The notes beneath the pieces were generated by a model. The model was not told where the DNA came from. It made no database searches and saw only the letters and a list, made by a program, of their open reading frames with translations. The translations under genes were made by a program, and so were the position numbers. From assembly GCA_947259095.1 (NCBI GenBank), contig CAMYLA010000010.1:1-64000 (forward strand): DNA of 64,000 bases, read 5' to 3'. This stretch comes from an uncultured Acidimicrobiaceae bacterium (GTDB taxonomy: Bacteria; Actinomycetota; Acidimicrobiia; Acidimicrobiales; SZUA-35). How positions within the stretch are numbered: position 1 is the first letter of the stretch; the number at the start of each line of letters is the position of its first letter. Of the stretch, positions 50,970-58,754 are shown piece after piece.

Positions 50970-51047
50970 CGCCTCTCGCTGCGCTCAGCAACCAGGTTCC
51001 GGCTTCGTCAGAACTTGCGACAGCGGTTTCCAACAGGAGGTGGGTGG

Positions 51048-51680
51048 ATGTCTAGATTGACGGCGGCCAACGTGCTGCTGGCCCGGGAGATGATCGGCCG
51101 CTACCCCAAGCCGAAGTCGGCGCTGATCCCGTTGCTCCACGTGGCCCAACAGCAGGACGGCTACGTCTCCAAGGACGCCATGGAGCACCTGGCCGAGCTG
51201 GTCGGCATCACGCCGGCCGAGGTTCTCGGCACCTGTTCGTTCTATGAGATGTTCAAGCTGGAGCCGGTCGGCCGGTACATGATCAACATCTGCACCAACA
51301 TCTCGTGCCAGTTGAACGGCGGCGAGGAACTCCTCCACCATGCCGAGGAACGGCTCGGGATCAAGCCCGGAGGCACCACCGAGGACGGTCAGTTCACCCT
51401 GGAAGACGTCGAGTGCATCGCGGCGTGCACCGAGGCACCGTGCCTCCAGGTCAACTACCGCTACGAGTACCGGCTCGACAACGACGGCTTCGACCGCCTG
51501 GTCGATGATCTGAGCGCCGGTGCCAGGCCTGATGTGCCATCCCATGGCACCTTGAGCCGGGTCCGCCAGCACATCAATCCCGAACAGATGGCGGGCATCG
51601 AGCGGCCGGAACTGGCAAAGACCCCGGTCTGGTTCGCCGACCGCCAGCCCACAGACAGCGGCGCCGGAGGGGCTTCGTGA
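51048..51680 (+). CDS. nuoE: NADH-quinone oxidoreductase subunit E
   Basis: A 210-residue 24-kDa subunit with the N1a [2Fe-2S] cluster: CTNISC and CIAACTEAPC, preceded by ALIPLLHVAQQQDGYVS. ATG 51048 is chosen because AGGAGG (51035-51040) is 7 nt upstream. The C-terminal 45 residues (ending with Gly/Ala) extend beyond the thioredoxin-like fold. Confidence 0.95.
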   Translation: MSRLTAANVLLAREMIGRYPKPKSALIPLLHVAQQQDGYVSKDAMEHLAELVGITPAEVLGTCSFYEMFKLEPVGRYMINICTNISCQLNGGEELLHHAEERLGIKPGGTTEDGQFTLEDVECIAACTEAPCLQVNYRYEYRLDNDGFDRLVDDLSAGARPDVPSHGTLSRVRQHINPEQMAGIERPELAKTPVWFADRQPTDSGAGGAS

Positions 51681-51756
51681 TGGCGACCTTCTGCGCCTGC
51701 CACCTCCGCCCCGGGCGACGACCAGCCCCCTGGAAACGACAGCGAGGCCTCCGATA

Positions 51757-53277
51757 GTGGCGACAAACGACTACGTCCCGCACGCAACCGGATACGTCGA
51801 CAACGAGGGCCCCAAGATCGTGACCAGCCGGTTCCTCGATCCGCAGAGCCACACCTTCGATCGGGCCGAAGCCACCGGTTGCTACGAGTCACTGCGGGCC
51901 GTGTTGGCCATGGACCCGGCCGACGCCGCAGCCCAGGTCAAAGAGGCGGTCCTGCTCGGCCGGGGTGGCGCCGGCTTCCCCGCCGGGGTCAAGTGGGGAT
52001 TCATGCCGCCGGTCTGGCCCCGCTACCTGGTGGTCAACGGCGACGAATCGGAGCCGGGCACCTACAAGGACCGGCTGCTGATGGAGCGCGACCCCCATCA
52101 GCTCATCGAGGGCTGCATGATCACCTGCTACGCCCTGGGCCTCAACACCTGCTTCCTCTACGTCCGGGGTGAGATGGCCCTGGCCCAGGAGCGTCTCGCT
52201 CAGGCCTTGAATGACGCCTACGCCGCCGGCTACGTCGGCAAGAACGTGATGGGCACCGACGTCGGCATCGACATCGTGCTCCACTGGGGTGCCGGGGCCT
52301 ACATCGTCGGCGAGGAGACCGCCCTGATCGAGAGCCTCGAAGGCAACCGGGGCATGCCTCGGCTGAAGCCGCCGTTCTTCCCCGCGGCCAAGGGCCTCTA
52401 CATGAAGCCGACGATCGTCAACAACGTCGAGACCCTGGCCAACCTGCCCTGGATCTTCAAGCACGGAAGCGACGCCTACAAGAAGTACGGCTCGGAGCGT
52501 TCCCCCGGCACCCGGATGCTGGCCATCAGCGGGCACGTCAACCGGCCAGGGGTCTACGAGGTGGAACAGGGGGTCGTCACCTTCCGGGACCTGTTCTACG
52601 GCGACAACTTCTGCCAGGGCATCAAGGACGGCAACGAGCTCAAGGCCTTCATCCCCGGTGGCGGGTCTGCGCCGTGGTTCTTCCCCGAGCAACTCGACCT
52701 CAAGCTCGAAGCGGCCGAGGTCGGTGCCGCCGGCTCGATGCTCGGCTCCGGAGCCCTCATGGTGATGGACGAAACCACCGACGCGGTCAAGGCCTGCCTT
52801 CGGGTGGTTCGGTTCTACGCCCGTGAATCCTGCGGCAAGTGCACCCCCTGCCGGGAAGGAACCACCTGGGAGGAACAGATCCTGCAACGCATCCTCGACG
52901 GCAGCGGTCGGCCCTCCGACATCGATCTGTTGCTCGACGTCGGCTCCCAGATCAGCCCCGGCGACTATCCGGCGGCGGCCTTCGAGGAGAAGGGTCTGAC
53001 CGCGGTGCCGTTTCCCCCGAAGCAGACCACCATCTGCCCCCTCGGCCCGTCGTCGGTGGCGCCCATCGTCTCGGCCATCCGTCGCTTCCGCCACGAGTTC
53101 GAAGCGAAGATCGCCTCCGCCGGAAACGGCTCGGACGGCACCGATTCGCACGGCACCGATTCGGACGGCACCGATTCGGACGGCACCGATTCGCACGGCA
53201 CCGATTCGGACGGCACCGATTCGGGTGTGGGAGACGACGTCGCCCACGCCGAGGCAGTCGTCGGCGGTGCCCCATGA
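51757..53277 (+). CDS. nuoF: NADH-quinone oxidoreductase subunit F
   Basis: A 506-residue 51-kDa subunit: NADH/FMN site (GRGGAGFPAGVKWGFMPP, VNGDESEPGTYKDRLLMERD, GAGAYIVGEETALIESLEG) and N3 [4Fe-4S] Cys in ESCGKCTPCREGT with the fourth Cys in TTICPLGPSSV. GTG start. The C-terminal extension after residue 455 carries six GTDSD/H-type repeats encoded by a 15-bp tandem repeat. Overlaps nuoG by 4 nt. Confidence 0.96.
   Translation: MATNDYVPHATGYVDNEGPKIVTSRFLDPQSHTFDRAEATGCYESLRAVLAMDPADAAAQVKEAVLLGRGGAGFPAGVKWGFMPPVWPRYLVVNGDESEPGTYKDRLLMERDPHQLIEGCMITCYALGLNTCFLYVRGEMALAQERLAQALNDAYAAGYVGKNVMGTDVGIDIVLHWGAGAYIVGEETALIESLEGNRGMPRLKPPFFPAAKGLYMKPTIVNNVETLANLPWIFKHGSDAYKKYGSERSPGTRMLAISGHVNRPGVYEVEQGVVTFRDLFYGDNFCQGIKDGNELKAFIPGGGSAPWFFPEQLDLKLEAAEVGAAGSMLGSGALMVMDETTDAVKACLRVVRFYARESCGKCTPCREGTTWEEQILQRILDGSGRPSDIDLLLDVGSQISPGDYPAAAFEEKGLTAVPFPPKQTTICPLGPSSVAPIVSAIRRFRHEFEAKIASAGNGSDGTDSHGTDSDGTDSDGTDSHGTDSDGTDSGVGDDVAHAEAVVGGAP
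53137..53226 (+). repeat. 15-bp tandem repeat in the nuoF 3' end
   Basis: Six units of ggcaccgattcg plus gac or cac, encoding GTDSD/GTDSH. Frame-preserving, positioned in the NuoF tail outside the conserved fold. Confidence 0.9.
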
Positions 53278-55757
53278 CCGCCACCGAGTCGGGGTCGGCC
53301 GAGGCGACCACCGGGGTCCCGTTCACGCTCAACGGCACCGACCTGGAGGCCGAGGACGGCGAGTTGCTGATCGAGGCCTGCGAGCGCAACGGCGTCCACA
53401 TCCCCAGATTCTGCTACCACAATCGAATGAGGCCGGTCGGCATGTGCCGGATGTGCCTGGTCGAGGTCGACACCGGCCGGGGACCGTCGCTGCAGCCAAG
53501 CTGCATGCTGCCGGTCACCCCGGAAATGAAGGTGGAGACCGAGTCCGAGGCCACCAAGCAGGCCCAGGACGGCGTGCTCGAGTTCCTGTTGACCAACCAC
53601 CCGCTGGACTGCCCGGTCTGCGACAAGGGTGGTGAGTGCCCCCTGCAGGACAACGCCTATGCCTTCGGGCCGGGCGAGAGCCGTTTTGTCGAGGAGAAGC
53701 GGCACTACGAAAAGCCCATCCCCATCAGCGACCTGGTCCACCTGGATCGGGAGCGCTGCATCCTGTGCGACCGCTGCACCCGTTTCGCCTCCGAAGTGGC
53801 CGGCGACCCCCTGATCCACTTCATCGATCGGGGTTCGTCGACCCAGGTCAACACCTTCCCCGACCACCCGTTCTCCTCCTACTTCAGCGGCAACACGGTC
53901 CAGATCTGCCCGGTCGGCGCCCTCACCGCCGCCCCCTATCGGTTCAAGGCCCGGCCCTGGGATCTCGACGCCGTCGAGTCCACCGCCACCGTCGATGCCA
54001 GCGGCGCCCGGGTGGTGCTGCAGTCCTCCCAGAACCGGGTGGTTCGGATGCTCGGCGTCGACAGCGACGCGGTGAACTGGAGCTGGTTGTCGGACAAGGA
54101 CCGATTCAGCTACGAGGCCGCCAACAGCGAGAACCGGATCACCGAGCCGATGGTCCGCAGCGGGGACGGCTTCCGTCCCACCCGCTGGACCGACGCCGCC
54201 AGGGCGGCAGCCCGAGCGATGCGGATCGACCCCGACCGGGTCGCCGTCATCGGCGGGGCTCGGCTCAGCCTGGAGAGCCAGTACGCCTGGGCCAAGCTGG
54301 TCAAGGGTGTGGTCGGGACCGATCACGTCGATGCCCAGCTGGGCGACGGCCTCCCCGCTGCCCTGGCCCTCGGCCTGCCCCGGGCCACCATCGACGAGGT
54401 CTGCCGGCCGGGCGGGATCATCGTGTTGATGGCCGCCGACCCCAAGGAGGAGCTGGCGACGCTGTACCTCCGCATCCGCCATGCGGTGGTCGAGGACGGC
54501 GCAACGCTGATCGAGATCACCCCCCGCGAGACCAGCCTCTCCGACCTGGCGGCGATCAGCCTGCGATCGAGCCCCGGCACCGTTGGTCAGGTGCTCGCCG
54601 CCATCGCAGAGGAGCGGCTTGACGACGCCGTCGGCTCGGTCGATTCGCTGCAGCTGCGCCGGACCAGGTCGATGTTGACCGGCAACCGGCCGGTCTCGGT
54701 GGTCTACGGCCGATCGAACCTCGCCGAATCGGCCCGCTACACCGCCGATGCGGTCGGCGGCCTGCGGCGGATCTGCCCCGATGCGGTGTATCTGCCGGCG
54801 TTGCGGCGGAGCAACATCAACGGCGCCCTGGAGATGGGGCTGACCCCCGGGTTCCTCCCCGGTGGTGTGCGAAACCGTGAGCCGTTCGTGGATCACTGGG
54901 CCAGTACCCCGGATTTTGAAGGCAAGGACACCGACGGCATCCTCCGGGCCGCGGTGGCGGGCGAGATCGACACCCTGGTGCTCCTCGGCGCCGACCCGAT
55001 CGACGACTTCCCCGATTCCCACCTGGCCCGAGAGGCCTTCGAACACATCGACACGGTCATCGCCGTCGATTCGTTCAAGACCGCCTCCTCTTCGCGGGCG
55101 GACATCTTCCTCCCGGTCGCCATGTACGGCGAGGCCGACGGCACCTTCTGCAACGCCGAGGCCCGGCTGAGTCCGCTGTCGGCCAAGGTCACCGCCCCGG
55201 GGCTGGCCCGGCCGGACTGGATGATCGCCGCCGAACTGTCGGCGGCCATCGGCCCCGACCTCGGCTTCGACTCGTTGGACGGCCTCCGGGCCGAGATGAG
55301 CGCCATCGTCCCGTCGTTGGTCGCCGTCGATTGGTCCGCCCTGGCCACGGCCGACGACGGTCCGCTGCTTCGCTCCGAGCGCAACTGGGACCTCGAGTTC
55401 GGCGATGCTGCGTCAGCGCCCCCCTCATCGAGCTACGGTCTCCGGTTGGTGGTGGATCGAAAGCTCTGGGACATGGGAACGATGGTGCAGAACTCGCCTT
55501 CGCTGGCGGGCCTGCCCCAGCGGGCAGAACTCCACCTCTCACCCTCCGATGTGCACCTGATGGACGTGGTCGACAACGACTTCGTGACCATCGACCAGGG
55601 TGACATCTCCTTCGACCTGCCGTTCGTCATCGACCCCACCGTCGCCCCCCGTACCGCCTGGCTGCCGGCCAGGCTCCCCGGGTTCGACGTTCGGGAGCTG
55701 CTGTCGGCCGGCCGTTCGATCACCAACATCCGGGTCCGGGGCCCGGAAAGCACATGA
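53274..55757 (+). CDS. nuoG: NADH-quinone oxidoreductase subunit G
   Basis: An 827-residue 75-kDa subunit: [2Fe-2S] (CYHNRMRPVGMCRMCLVEV and the fourth Cys in QPSCMLPV), His-ligated [4Fe-4S] (NHPLDCPVCDKGGECPLQD), [4Fe-4S] (RCILCDRCTRF with CPVGALT), then a molybdopterin-like domain of about 580 residues that lacks an extra CxxCxxxC (N7) site. ATG 53274 overlaps the nuoF stop (ATGA); the longer frame to 52839 is a nuoF shadow. Confidence 0.96.
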   Translation: MTATESGSAEATTGVPFTLNGTDLEAEDGELLIEACERNGVHIPRFCYHNRMRPVGMCRMCLVEVDTGRGPSLQPSCMLPVTPEMKVETESEATKQAQDGVLEFLLTNHPLDCPVCDKGGECPLQDNAYAFGPGESRFVEEKRHYEKPIPISDLVHLDRERCILCDRCTRFASEVAGDPLIHFIDRGSSTQVNTFPDHPFSSYFSGNTVQICPVGALTAAPYRFKARPWDLDAVESTATVDASGARVVLQSSQNRVVRMLGVDSDAVNWSWLSDKDRFSYEAANSENRITEPMVRSGDGFRPTRWTDAARAAARAMRIDPDRVAVIGGARLSLESQYAWAKLVKGVVGTDHVDAQLGDGLPAALALGLPRATIDEVCRPGGIIVLMAADPKEELATLYLRIRHAVVEDGATLIEITPRETSLSDLAAISLRSSPGTVGQVLAAIAEERLDDAVGSVDSLQLRRTRSMLTGNRPVSVVYGRSNLAESARYTADAVGGLRRICPDAVYLPALRRSNINGALEMGLTPGFLPGGVRNREPFVDHWASTPDFEGKDTDGILRAAVAGEIDTLVLLGADPIDDFPDSHLAREAFEHIDTVIAVDSFKTASSSRADIFLPVAMYGEADGTFCNAEARLSPLSAKVTAPGLARPDWMIAAELSAAIGPDLGFDSLDGLRAEMSAIVPSLVAVDWSALATADDGPLLRSERNWDLEFGDAASAPPSSSYGLRLVVDRKLWDMGTMVQNSPSLAGLPQRAELHLSPSDVHLMDVVDNDFVTIDQGDISFDLPFVIDPTVAPRTAWLPARLPGFDVRELLSAGRSITNIRVRGPEST

Positions 55758-57121
55758 CCGGCGATCCGTACCTCGCAGACGGCGTCGACTTCGGCGACGT
55801 GCTCCTGGCGGTCGGCAAGGCGGCGCTGGCGTTCGTGGTGCTGCTGGTGGCGGTCATGCTGATGGTCTGGTTCGAGCGAAAGGTGGTCGGCCGGTTGCAG
55901 AACCGCCTCGGCCCGAACGTCGCCGGCCCGTTCGGCCTGTTCCAGACCCTGGCCGACGGGATCAAGCTGTTCTTCAAAGAAGACATCATCCCCACCCGGG
56001 CCGACCGGTTCGTGTTCCAGCTCGCCCCCTACCTGTCGCTGGTGCCGGCGTTCCTGACCTTCTCCATCATCCCCATCGCCGGTGATTTCTCCGACGGGCA
56101 GAATGGTGCGGTCACGATGTTCGGTCGGGAGACCTACCTCCAGGTCGCCGACCTCCCGGTCGGGATCCTGTTCTTCCTGGCCATGAGCTCCCTGGCCGTC
56201 TACGGGATCATGCTGGCCGGTTGGTCGTCCGGTTCGAAGTACCCGCTGCTCGGCTCGGTCCGGGCCTCGGCCCAGGCCATCTCCTACGAGGCGGCCCTCG
56301 GGTTGTCCCTGGCGTCGGTGCTGTTGGTCACCGGTGCGTTGAGCACCAACAGCATCGTCCAGGTCCAGGCCGCCGGCGGGTTCGGGGGATTCGTCCCCAA
56401 CTGGAACATCATCGTGACCGGCTTTGTTCCGTTCGTGGTGTTCCTGCTGGCCGGCACGGCCGAACTGAACCGGCCGCCATTCGATCTGGTGGAGGCCGAA
56501 CAGGAGATCGTCGGCGGTTTCCACACCGAGTACTCCTCGATCCGCTTCGCCCTGTTCTTCCTGGCCGAATTCATGAACACGGTCACCATGTCGGCCATCA
56601 TCGTCACCCTGTTCTTCGGCGGACCGGCCGGACCGAATCTGGGATTCCTGCCCGGATGGCTCTGGGGTTTCGTCTGGTTCTTCTCGAAGCTGCTGGTGTT
56701 CCTGTTCACCTTCGTCTGGTTCCGGGCCACCCTGCCACGGCTTCGCTACGACCAGCTGATGGACCTCGGGTGGAAGCTGCTGATTCCGCTGGCCCTCGGT
56801 TGGCTCCTGTTGCTGGCCGGCATCCGCCTTGCCAGGAGCGGCCAGATCGACTTCGGCGGATCGGACTTCGCCAACGTGGCGCTGGTGATGTCGATCGGTG
56901 TTGCCGGGCTTGTGGCCGGGGCGGCGCTGTTGTCGCTGGCGATCCGCGCCGCCAGGAACGAGCGGCTCAAGGCCAGCGGGCTGGAAGCGGTACCGGTTGG
57001 TGAAACGGCCATGGCCGTCGTCACCGCCCGGGTGCCCGATCCGCCCCAACCGTCGGAGCCGAGCGATTCCTCCGATTCCACCGATTCCACCGATTCCACC
57101 ATGGTGGCGGGGAAGGTCTAG
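55754..57121 (+). CDS. nuoH: NADH-quinone oxidoreductase subunit H
   Basis: A 455-residue membrane subunit that closes the quinone tunnel. Signatures: WFERKVVGRLQNRLGPNVAG, LADGIKLFFKEDIIP, NRPPFDLVEAEQEIVGGFHTEYSS, and FVWFRATLPRLRYDQLM. The last 60 residues are hydrophilic and end with a Ser/Asp repeat (DSSDSTDSTDST). Overlaps nuoG by 4 nt. Confidence 0.96.
   Translation: MTGDPYLADGVDFGDVLLAVGKAALAFVVLLVAVMLMVWFERKVVGRLQNRLGPNVAGPFGLFQTLADGIKLFFKEDIIPTRADRFVFQLAPYLSLVPAFLTFSIIPIAGDFSDGQNGAVTMFGRETYLQVADLPVGILFFLAMSSLAVYGIMLAGWSSGSKYPLLGSVRASAQAISYEAALGLSLASVLLVTGALSTNSIVQVQAAGGFGGFVPNWNIIVTGFVPFVVFLLAGTAELNRPPFDLVEAEQEIVGGFHTEYSSIRFALFFLAEFMNTVTMSAIIVTLFFGGPAGPNLGFLPGWLWGFVWFFSKLLVFLFTFVWFRATLPRLRYDQLMDLGWKLLIPLALGWLLLLAGIRLARSGQIDFGGSDFANVALVMSIGVAGLVAGAALLSLAIRAARNERLKASGLEAVPVGETAMAVVTARVPDPPQPSEPSDSSDSTDSTDSTMVAGKV
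57065..57100 (+). repeat. 9-bp tandem repeat in the nuoH 3' end
   Basis: Four units of gattccacc (first unit gattcctcc) encode the DS(S/T) tail of NuoH. Frame-preserving. Confidence 0.85.
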
Positions 57122-57124
57122 CTC

Positions 57125-57787
57125 ATGGGATACCTGGAAGGCTTCGCCGTCACACTGAAGAAGGTGGCCGAAGGTGTCACCACCCGTTCCTACCGGGCCG
57201 GCAAGGGCGGCAAGAGCGATATCAAGGCCCCGAAGCCCGAGCGGCTGCATGGTCGCCACGTCCTGAACCGCTACGAGGACGGCATGGAGAAGTGCATCGG
57301 CTGCGAGCTCTGCGCCGGTGTCTGCCCCGCCAACTGCATTTACGTCCGGGGGGCCGAGAATCCGCCCGAGGACCCCAAGTCACCGGGTGAGCGCTTCGGC
57401 TACGTCTACGAGATCAACTACCTCCGCTGCATCCACTGCGACCTCTGCGTCGAGGCCTGTCCCACCGAGGCCATCACCGAAACCAAACTGTTCGAGTTCT
57501 CGTTCACCAACCGCGACGACGCCATCTACACCAAGGACGAGTTGCTGGTCGACGACGACGGTCTGCCGAACCAGCTCCCCTGGGAGGACTGGCGTCCCGG
57601 CGAGGACGAGCACACCTCCGGCTGGATGCGTGCCACCTCCCCGTCGGGCAAGGCCGGGTACGAGGGTGTCGTCGGCTGGTCTGGCGAGCTCGGCTACGGG
57701 GTCAGGGCACCGGAGCTCGGCCAGAGCGAGGTCTCCGACGATCACCACGAGGAGTCGGCCGCCGACGAGCACGGTGGGGGCCGCTGA
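57125..57787 (+). CDS. nuoI: NADH-quinone oxidoreductase subunit I
   Basis: A 220-residue 23-kDa subunit carrying N6a and N6b [4Fe-4S] clusters: KCIGCELCAGVCPANC and RCIHCDLCVEACPTEA. Starts 3 nt after nuoH. The C-terminal part (about 60 residues) is acidic and His-rich near the end (SDDHHEESAADEHGGG), longer than in many bacteria. Confidence 0.96.
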   Translation: MGYLEGFAVTLKKVAEGVTTRSYRAGKGGKSDIKAPKPERLHGRHVLNRYEDGMEKCIGCELCAGVCPANCIYVRGAENPPEDPKSPGERFGYVYEINYLRCIHCDLCVEACPTEAITETKLFEFSFTNRDDAIYTKDELLVDDDGLPNQLPWEDWRPGEDEHTSGWMRATSPSGKAGYEGVVGWSGELGYGVRAPELGQSEVSDDHHEESAADEHGGGR

Positions 57788-58374
57788 TGGTCGATGCGAT
57801 CGTGTTCATCGTGGCCGGAGCCATCATTCTCGGCGGGGCCATCGGCGTCATCGCCAGCAGCCACCCGGTCCGGGCCGCACTGTCGTTGATCGCCTCGTTC
57901 TTCGGGGTGGCGGTGCTGTTCATCCTCCAGGAGGCCCACTTCCTGGCCCTGGTCCAGGTCGTGGTCTACGCCGGGGCGATCGTGGTTCTGTTCCTGTTCG
58001 TGATCATGCTGCTGGGCGTCGACAGTTCCGACGATCTGAAATTCGAACCGCTTGCCGGGCAACGAGCCGCTGCGGTGCTGATGGGTGGGCTCATCCTGGC
58101 GCTGGTGCTTGGTGGTTTGTTCCTCTCCGGGCCCGGCGGCGATGACGGCGCAGTGGCCCTGACCGGCCAGCAGAGTCGAGTCGGATCGTTGGAGTTGTCG
58201 GAGTCGCAAGCCGATGTTGATCTACTGGCCGATGATCTGTTCAGCCGGAACGCGCTGGCCTTCCAGGCCACTGCACTGCTCTTGACCATCGCAACCGTTG
58301 GTTCGGTGGTGCTGGTCCGCAACCGGGGCGCCGAAGACCTGGTTGTCGACGAGCCGGGTACGGCCACCAACTAG
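57787..58374 (+). CDS. nuoJ: NADH-quinone oxidoreductase subunit J
   Basis: A 195-residue membrane subunit with five helices. The conserved segment LVQVVVYAGAIVVLFLFVIMLL contains the pi-bulge region. ATG 57787 overlaps the nuoI stop (TGATG). Confidence 0.95.
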   Translation: MVDAIVFIVAGAIILGGAIGVIASSHPVRAALSLIASFFGVAVLFILQEAHFLALVQVVVYAGAIVVLFLFVIMLLGVDSSDDLKFEPLAGQRAAAVLMGGLILALVLGGLFLSGPGGDDGAVALTGQQSRVGSLELSESQADVDLLADDLFSRNALAFQATALLLTIATVGSVVLVRNRGAEDLVVDEPGTATN

Positions 58375-58444
58375 GCCGATCGAAAGTTTTTTGGGAGATG
58401 GGTGAAGGGGTCATGTCACGAGTGGAGTCGAACGGGGTGTTCGG

Positions 58445-58750
58445 ATGGAAGTAACCGAAACCTGGTATCTGGTCCTGAGCGCCTTGCTGTTCAGCGTCGG
58501 ACTGGTCGGTCTGCTGGTCCGCCGCAACCCTCTGGTCATGTTCATGTGCATCGAGCTGATGCTGAACGCGGTGAACATCACCTTCGTCGCCTTCTCCACC
58601 GCCCTCGATGACATCGCAGGCCGGACCGCGGTGTTCTTCGTGCTGGTGGTGGCGGCGGCCGAGGTCGTGGTCGGTTTGTCGCTCCTGGTGGCGCTGATGC
58701 GCCGCCGACCGTCGTTGTCCGTCGATGACCTGACCGCCCTGAGAGGCTGA
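58445..58750 (+). CDS. nuoK: NADH-quinone oxidoreductase subunit K
   Basis: A 101-residue, three-helix membrane subunit. Conserved acids are in MFMCIELMLNAVNITFVAF (Glu of helix 2) and VAAAEVVVGLSLLVAL. A 70-nt spacer after nuoJ; only a weak GGGG ribosome site is present. Confidence 0.95.
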   Translation: MEVTETWYLVLSALLFSVGLVGLLVRRNPLVMFMCIELMLNAVNITFVAFSTALDDIAGRTAVFFVLVVAAAEVVVGLSLLVALMRRRPSLSVDDLTALRG

Positions 58751-58754
58751 GCCG

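Noticed and set aside
53137-53226. Possible CRISPR-like array
   Set aside because: Units are 15 bp with no spacers and are in frame within nuoF, so it is a coding minisatellite.
52965-55046. 693-codon frame antisense to nuoF/nuoG
   Set aside because: Shadow of conserved complex I genes; includes the reversed 15-bp repeats read as SVPSE units.
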